Shown here: piece by piece, positions 59,097-64,000 of the stretch
Layout: each line of letters starts with the position of its first letter
Position numbering within the stretch: position 1 is the first letter of the stretch
Assembly: GCF_003946575.1 (NCBI RefSeq)
Contig: NZ_RHOP01000004.1
Coordinates: forward strand, 175,731-239,730
DNA from: Companilactobacillus jidongensis
GTDB lineage: Bacteria > Bacillota > Bacilli > Lactobacillales > Lactobacillaceae
Direction: 5' to 3'
DNA length: 64,000 nt
Notes under the pieces: model-generated
The model's database searches: none
The model's input: the letters and a program-made list of their open reading frames with translations, nothing else
Told to the model about the DNA's origin: nothing
Program-made: the position numbers and the translations under genes

Positions 59097-59579
59097 TTAA
59101 TCTTCTTTCTTTTCTGCCTCATCTTCATCTTTGTTACTGAAATTCTCAGCAGAAGTTTCATAGTTCTCTTTCATTATACTCATAGTTTGTGTAATTTCTG
59201 CATCATTCAAGTCATTTTCTGAAATTAAATCAATATGAAATTTTGATGCATTCAGATAATCGCAACGTGTTGATAGATAGAACTTTGTTTCAACTTCATC
59301 ATCATCATCAAAAAAATGCGTGACTTTTTTAGCATCATCAAAAGGTAAATTGATCACACCAGTTTCAACATAAAAATCAATTGGAAATTCTGAATCAACA
59401 ACATGGATCATTATTTGAGACAATTTATTTTCAGAAAGATCCTTCTCCATTTGGTCTTTGGCTTTATTTAGTGCCCAGGGTGATGCTTGCAATAAATCAT
59501 CCTTGCTAATTTCTAAACTAGTTTGGTTAAAAGTTCCTTCTGTAACTTTTCCAATAAAATCCTTAATTTGAATTTTCAT
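59097..59579 (-). CDS. Acidic protein, unknown
   Basis: 160 residues, no membrane segment or signal. Acidic with a Glu/Asp/Lys-rich tail (NKDEDEAEKKED) and an internal FFDDDDEVE patch; central part may be mixed alpha/beta (IMIHVVDSEFPIDFYVETG). Strong TAGGAGG ribosome site and 2-base gap to the exporter gene show it is expressed with TSUP-DUF1634. No family recognised. Confidence 0.6.
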   Translation of the reverse strand: MKIQIKDFIGKVTEGTFNQTSLEISKDDLLQASPWALNKAKDQMEKDLSENKLSQIMIHVVDSEFPIDFYVETGVINLPFDDAKKVTHFFDDDDEVETKFYLSTRCDYLNASKFHIDLISENDLNDAEITQTMSIMKENYETSAENFSNKDEDEAEKKED

Positions 59580-59588
59580 AATTTCCTC

Positions 59589-60494
59589 CTAAAGATAACG
59601 AGCTAAAAAGTTTTCCACAGTTGCTTGATATTTGATTGAATCAATATAATAACTTCGAATATGAATACCTAAACTATCATAAACCATTCTCGAAAAGTTT
59701 CCACAGGTGGATAACTTTTTTTCCATCTCGAATGGTACCGTAAAGTCATTTTTTCCATGCATAAATAATACTGGTAATTTGTTTCTTGCTAAAGCTTTTT
59801 GACAGTCGGCCTGACCATAAAAAAAGCCTGCACGAATTCTTGAAACGATCGAGGCTCCTTTGATAATTAATCTACCCTTGATCTTATAGCGCTTCTGACA
59901 GTGATAACTGAGAATATCTTCAGCACTTGTATATCCGGAATCCTCAATGACCGCTCTCACATTATCCGGTAATGACTCGCCTGCTGTCAACATAACGGTA
60001 GCAGCACCCATTGAAGCCCCAAACAAAATAATTTTATCATTTGGCCTGTGACTCAATAATTCATCGATCCAATCTAGTAGGTCACGACTTTCGATGTATC
60101 CATATCCCATATACTTGCCTTCGCTTTTGCCGGCAGCTTGATTATCGATCTGCAAGACATTATAACCCAGATGATTGAATAGTTCGGCGTGAATGTCTAG
60201 CGACGTATGGTCAACTGCAAAACCGTGGACCAAAATAACTGTCACATCAGAGTCATTATTAGTAAACCAACCGTATAGTTTATTACTATTGAATTTTGAT
60301 TTGATCGTCCAAGTCTCTTTTTTTAACTTCAAGAACTCCGCTGTCCGTTCATCAAGGCCCGGATCACGCTTTATCTGTGGCGTCGTTCCACCCAAAGCCT
60401 TAGAGCCACGCTTCTGAAGATATAAAAAAAGAGCGTTCAGAATTAGAACGACCAGAAGTAACACTATGATTATGATTGAAATTATAATCGTCAT
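59589..60494 (-). CDS. Membrane-anchored alpha/beta hydrolase
   Basis: 301 residues: one N-terminal membrane segment (about 4-26), then an alpha/beta hydrolase with VILVHGFAVDHTS oxyanion region, nucleophile GASMGAAT (Ser near 146), Asp in HGKNDFTVP and His in LGIHIRSYY. Similar to the YqkD/BAAT-like hydrolases of Firmicutes. Substrate unknown. Lies between the MFS gene and the acidic protein gene with gaps of 19 and 9 bases, so likely one transcript. Confidence 0.78.
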   Translation of the reverse strand: MTIIISIIIIVLLLVVLILNALFLYLQKRGSKALGGTTPQIKRDPGLDERTAEFLKLKKETWTIKSKFNSNKLYGWFTNNDSDVTVILVHGFAVDHTSLDIHAELFNHLGYNVLQIDNQAAGKSEGKYMGYGYIESRDLLDWIDELLSHRPNDKIILFGASMGAATVMLTAGESLPDNVRAVIEDSGYTSAEDILSYHCQKRYKIKGRLIIKGASIVSRIRAGFFYGQADCQKALARNKLPVLFMHGKNDFTVPFEMEKKLSTCGNFSRMVYDSLGIHIRSYYIDSIKYQATVENFLARYL

Positions 60495-60513
60495 TATTTT
60501 TGCTCCACTCTCT

Positions 60514-61710
60514 CTAATCTAATTCTTTAACACTCTCCATAGCAAATGCCACAATGATCATCATGATCGTAATAGCGAAAAATAAATGTGCAAACGACAT
60601 CATTGTAATAACCAAGCTACCAACATAAGGTCCCAAAGCACGACCTAGTGAACCAAAGATACTATAAAAACTTTGGAAAGTTCCGCGATTCTTGTTGGTC
60701 GACATCTTACTCAATAAAGCTGGAATAGTTGGGAAAACAATTGATTCACCAATTGTTAGTACCAACATACTCAAAATATACATACCATATGTTTTAGCAC
60801 CTGGTAATAACGTAAATGATAATCCCATGATAATTGTTCCGACAAAAATTTGATTCTTTAAAAGCTTAAATACTCTCGATGCAACACGATTCATTATTGG
60901 TTGAATAATGAGTAGTGAGACTGCATTAAATGTGAAGACAAGTCCAAATTGACGTGTTGAGAAGCCATTATCGATCATGTAGATTGAAATATTACTGTCC
61001 CATTGAGAATAACCTAACCAAACAACAAAGATCGACAAACAAATTATGACCAAATTAAATTTGAATCTACTCGCACCGATTTTGATTTTAGGATCTTCAA
61101 CATCAGAACTAACGTACTTGTGATGTGATTCTCTCTCAAGTTCTTCTTCATTAGTTTGATCAAGCACATTTCCTCGGAACAACAAAATAATAATACATAG
61201 TAAGAATAACAAAACTGGAATAAAAAAAGTAAAAAAGATGCTGAGCTTAAAAATAAATCCAACTGCTGTTGATCCAATTGCAATACCAACGTTAGCAGCT
61301 AAATACATGATGTTAAATATCGTTCGGCTATCTCCTACCATTTGTTCAGCCACAAACGCCGTATAAGCGTTAATTGCCGTATATGACAGACCCATTCCAA
61401 ATCCTAAAACAACCAGCATGAACGCATATGTGGGCCATACATGATGAAATGACATAATGACAAGCGAAGCAATCGCAATCGCATAGCCAATATACAATGT
61501 TCCTCGTCTGGAGAAACGATCGAACATCACTCCACCGATAGCATTTCCGACCATCATTAGGACTGAATAAGCCATCAAAGCCAAGCCAGCAGTCGTTAAT
61601 GACTCATGTAAGTTTTTATGAATAAAAATCGTATTGACTGGCAGAATAAATCCCATCACCATATTAAAAGTAATGTTCAATATCAATAACCAAATTCTTT
61701 GAGCACGCAT
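60514..61710 (-). CDS. MFS transporter, multidrug-efflux type
   Basis: 398 residues, 12 membrane segments, MFS motif A-like GGVMFDRFSRRGTLYIGY in loop 2-3. Start ATG (MRAQRIWLL) after GAAGAGGTG; the GTG in that site is not a start. DHA1-like drug exporters look like this, but the substrate is unknown. It is preceded by a structured leader that ends in a terminator hairpin about 40 bases before the ATG, so expression is probably controlled by transcription attenuation. Confidence 0.82.
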   Translation of the reverse strand: MRAQRIWLLILNITFNMVMGFILPVNTIFIHKNLHESLTTAGLALMAYSVLMMVGNAIGGVMFDRFSRRGTLYIGYAIAIASLVIMSFHHVWPTYAFMLVVLGFGMGLSYTAINAYTAFVAEQMVGDSRTIFNIMYLAANVGIAIGSTAVGFIFKLSIFFTFFIPVLLFLLCIIILLFRGNVLDQTNEEELERESHHKYVSSDVEDPKIKIGASRFKFNLVIICLSIFVVWLGYSQWDSNISIYMIDNGFSTRQFGLVFTFNAVSLLIIQPIMNRVASRVFKLLKNQIFVGTIIMGLSFTLLPGAKTYGMYILSMLVLTIGESIVFPTIPALLSKMSTNKNRGTFQSFYSIFGSLGRALGPYVGSLVITMMSFAHLFFAITIMMIIVAFAMESVKELD

Positions 61711-61738
61711 CTTTTTCACCTCTTCGATAAATTTTTTT

Positions 61739-61937
61739 ATATTTTTAGCAATAAAAAAACCATGGCATAATCAACCATGGTTTAAACGGTAGTACTCTAA
61801 TGAGTAACCAGAAATCGGTTCACACAATTTCTGAAGATATCGCTCACTAATCCTGCGAGTGTTGCTTGATACCCTACCTAATAAGTGCCGTCCAAATTCG
61901 ACGGCTCTCGACTCATCGCACGAGATACATCATAATA
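61739..61937 (-). promoter_or_regulatory. Structured leader RNA with terminator upstream of the MFS gene (riboswitch-like)
   Basis: A minus-strand promoter (-35 TTGTTG 61955-61960, 17-base spacer, -10 TATTAT 61932-61937) starts a leader of about 185 bases. It folds into GCCGTC/GACGGC (61887-61905), CAGAAAT/ATTTCTG (61809-61833), TACTC/GAGTA (61793-61806) and further weaker stems, then a terminator AAACCATGG/CCATGGTTT (61757-61783) with seven U. The architecture is that of an attenuator or riboswitch. It matches no class I can recall. Confidence 0.6.
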
Positions 61938-61968
61938 TGTTTTCAGAAAAAAAGCAACAAAAATGAAA

Positions 61969-63591
61969 TTAAAGATTTGGATTTTTTGTAACTTTCTCTT
62001 CTGTCCAGATTTTATAGATCAAGTTTAATAGTCCACCCATTTGTCCATCGACGCCATTATACATCCAGCGATAGATGCAGACATCATTTTGCATTTGATC
62101 ATCAGGTAAGTTATCACTATTAGCCGTGACAATAATATCAGCATCTCTTGGATCACTGACGATTTTGGCATAAGGCAATGATTGCAGTGTAACTGAGAGA
62201 TCAGAGTAAACAAGGAAGAATGACTCTAATTCTAAGTAGATTTTAACTTGAATATCCTTATTATATAGTGAGAAGAAACGATAAGCGATGGCATAGATAG
62301 CTTCAGAAATGGCCTTTGACTTACCTTTTAATGAATTGTACTTGTCACGCAGCATTAAGTGTTGAACCGTTGAATTGATCTTGCTCTCAAGATTCTCATC
62401 GTTGATCTTACTAATAGCATCACCGAATCCTGAATAAAGATTCAAAATTTCCATATAGTTACGATCAAGTGCTAAAACACCAATGATACATGTTGTTAAA
62501 TTATATTTGTAACGCAAAAATTCTTTGTGAGACAATGCCATATCCGAAATAGTCTGTTCTACATCAATAGGAATTAATTCCAAGAAATCATCGATGAAGT
62601 TCGCAAATAATGGATTATATCTAACCAATTGTTTAGAAACTGATTGAAGATATTCATCCGAAACCTCAAATGTTGTCGGAACACACATCAATAGAATATA
62701 GAAGTCAGCCGACTGGAACATTTGCTCCTCATAACTAACGTCCTCTTTGATAGCACGCTTCAATTCTCTAACCTTTGGACTACCAGTGTCACCTTCAAGC
62801 ATGGCACTAGCGCCTTCAAAAATATTAGGGAAAGGATAATTGATTACATTAAGAGCATCCATGTTCTGCATATGGTTTCCATCAATAATTCTATATAGAT
62901 GAGCCATAACCACATAGGCATAGAAAAGTTTAGTTATTTGATTAGTTGGTTTCATACGATATTTATCGAGAGCAATGTCAACTACCTTAAAAGCAGTCTC
63001 CTTTGTAAAGTCCTCAAATGGCCATACAAATCCTCTTGTCGCATTCCAGTATAATGCAGCGATTGCGAGACGAATGGCCTCCTCATCACCAACAAAGCGC
63101 ATAGGTTCGTATGCAATACGGACACCGAAACGTTTTAAATAGCTTCGGACAGGTTTCAAGTGACGTAATACCGTAGCTTTACTACTATTAAGATCTGTAT
63201 AGAATTGTTTGAATGATGATTCTTTTCCTTTAACAATTGCGTCTAAGAAAAGATAACCGTCAGATCTAGTAGTTAAATAAGCGTGATAACCGTCGCGCGT
63301 CACAGTAAACATTTCTTCAACTGAGTAATCTTTCTTACCCAAGATGTCATAAAAGTCTTCTTGAATCCCTAAGAAGGTATTGTAGACACTTCCGTAGCTC
63401 TTATTCATTTGATAAGCAGCCTTACGAAGGTTAATGTCCTTTACAACAATATCTCGTTTGCGATACGTACCGATTAGATCGGCACTAGCCAATTGTGTAC
63501 TTCTAATCAACTTGATCTTATTAAACAATTGAATTTTTTCTATTTCCGATTTAGATAAAAATAAGTCAGTAAAACTATCCAATAATGCCAC
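61969..63591 (-). CDS. Mga/AtxA-like transcriptional regulator
   Basis: 540 residues. N-terminal paired helix-turn-helix (LIRSTQLASADLIGTYRKRD; KATVLRHLKPVRSYLKRFG, around 25-50 and 120-150), the Mga block RIAYEPMRFVGDEEAIRLAI, a long PRD-like middle and a C-terminal PTS EIIB-like part (AKIVSDPRDADIIVTANSD). Mga-family proteins link sugar-PTS status to surface and virulence or adhesion genes. Target genes unknown. Single gene with its own promoter in the AT-rich region to its right. Confidence 0.82.
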   Translation of the reverse strand: MALLDSFTDLFLSKSEIEKIQLFNKIKLIRSTQLASADLIGTYRKRDIVVKDINLRKAAYQMNKSYGSVYNTFLGIQEDFYDILGKKDYSVEEMFTVTRDGYHAYLTTRSDGYLFLDAIVKGKESSFKQFYTDLNSSKATVLRHLKPVRSYLKRFGVRIAYEPMRFVGDEEAIRLAIAALYWNATRGFVWPFEDFTKETAFKVVDIALDKYRMKPTNQITKLFYAYVVMAHLYRIIDGNHMQNMDALNVINYPFPNIFEGASAMLEGDTGSPKVRELKRAIKEDVSYEEQMFQSADFYILLMCVPTTFEVSDEYLQSVSKQLVRYNPLFANFIDDFLELIPIDVEQTISDMALSHKEFLRYKYNLTTCIIGVLALDRNYMEILNLYSGFGDAISKINDENLESKINSTVQHLMLRDKYNSLKGKSKAISEAIYAIAYRFFSLYNKDIQVKIYLELESFFLVYSDLSVTLQSLPYAKIVSDPRDADIIVTANSDNLPDDQMQNDVCIYRWMYNGVDGQMGGLLNLIYKIWTEEKVTKNPNL

Positions 63592-63881
63592 CCCCAGATT
63601 AAATAAATTATATCATAGTAAAAAATTACACTTGTTTTTATTAATAAAATTAATAAATTAATTACTGTATAAAGGTAAAAAGCATAATACTTTTTGAGTA
63701 TTATTCTACATTTTTTCCTTTAAGTTCCCAATCTAAGTAATATCAGTGAAGATTTTGACAATAAATATAAATTTTAATTAGATAAAAAGAATTTTAATAT
63801 ACTTGTATCATTAAATTATTTTACGCCTAATTAAAAATAAGTATAGAGTTTTTGTATTTTCTTATATTACAATTTGACGAC
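63592..63881. other. AT-rich intergenic stretch, no gene seen
   Basis: About 290 very AT-rich bases between the Mga-like gene and the rRNA operon terminator. I see no coding frame with a ribosome site; it must hold the promoter of the Mga-like gene. Confidence 0.5.
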
Positions 63882-63917
63882 AAAAAAAAGGAGGACTGAA
63901 TGAACAGTCCTCCTTTT
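63882..63917 (-). terminator. rRNA operon terminator
   Basis: AAAGGAGGACTG / CAGTCCTCCTTT hairpin with eight U on the minus strand, directly after the 5S rRNA 3' end. Confidence 0.9.
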
Positions 63918-63921
63918 AAAA

Positions 63922-64000
63922 TTGCGTGGCAGCTTCCTATCCTCGCGGGTAGTTTCCCACCAACTACTTTCGGCGTGAAGAAGCTTAACTTCTGTGTTCG
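63922..64000 (-). rRNA. rrf: 5S ribosomal RNA, 3' part (continues past the window)
   Basis: Read on the minus strand the window edge begins CGAACACAGAAGTTAAGCTT and runs to GAGGATAGGAAGCTGCCACG, the conserved middle and 3' end of Firmicute 5S rRNA. The first 35-40 bases lie outside the window. It implies that a 16S-23S-5S operon lies to the right on the minus strand. The exact 3' end is uncertain by a few bases. Confidence 0.93.

Noticed and set aside
61739..61925. T-box or 6S RNA
   Set aside because: No GGTGGNACCGCG antiterminator element and no closing rod with a central bubble; the terminator position points to a leader instead.

Overview
The window reads as chromosomal DNA of a low-GC Gram-positive lactic acid bacterium of the Lactobacillaceae. 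Support comes from strong GGAGG-type ribosome binding sites, plantaricin-type regulation, a class Ib nrdHIEF operon, an Opp operon, an LVIS_2131-type membrane protein and a Mga-like regulator. A Companilactobacillus-like species is a guess I cannot prove. I see no insertion sequence, CRISPR array, tRNA or phage gene. The window ends inside a 5S rRNA on the minus strand.

Layout. 1-9 kb (minus): a folded intergenic element, a glutamine-type ABC uptake operon, a BceAB-like peptide-resistance ABC pair, a MazEF module flanked by two near-identical terminators, and an ABC-F protein. 9.2-23.5 kb: a large plantaricin-like bacteriocin locus. It holds five immunity-type genes, a PlnG/PlnH-type exporter, a double-glycine pheromone candidate, two paralogous histidine kinase/LytTR regulator pairs, three more double-glycine peptides, two CPBP (CAAX-like) membrane proteins and several tiny membrane proteins. 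Twelve promoters share two TTCAGGA-like half-sites with a 22-bp period, so most of the locus looks like one quorum-sensing regulon. 23.6-32.5 kb: RelBE-like module, hflX with a uORF leader, oppABCDF, and a YefM-YoeB-like module. 32.5-42.8 kb: a sialic-acid (nan) catabolic island with its own RpiR regulator, bracketed by three direct copies of a roughly 300-bp intergenic repeat.

42.9-52.6 kb: DUF1440 plus GPH transporter, NTF2-like protein, divergent RpiA, NlpC/P60 hydrolase with WalR-like sites, a guanylate-kinase paralogue, and nrdHIEF. 52.6-56.6 kb: a compact three-gene operon of a nuclease-helicase fusion, an MmcB-like nuclease and an sce7725-like protein, possibly a DNA repair or defence module. 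56.7-63.6 kb: Rrf2 regulator with an NAD(P)-binding protein, TSUP exporter with DUF1634, a hydrolase, an MFS transporter behind a structured terminator-ending leader RNA, and a Mga-family regulator.

How it works together: in the bacteriocin locus the secreted pheromone would be matured and exported by the C39 ABC transporter and its accessory protein, sensed by a membrane kinase, and answered by a LytTR regulator binding the paired boxes, switching on export, peptide and immunity genes. In the nan island a symporter would bring in sialic acid, two esterases may remove acyl groups, and NanA, NanK and NanE would convert it to GlcNAc-6-phosphate. Start sites below were chosen from ribosome binding sites and promoters and are often downstream of the longest possible start.
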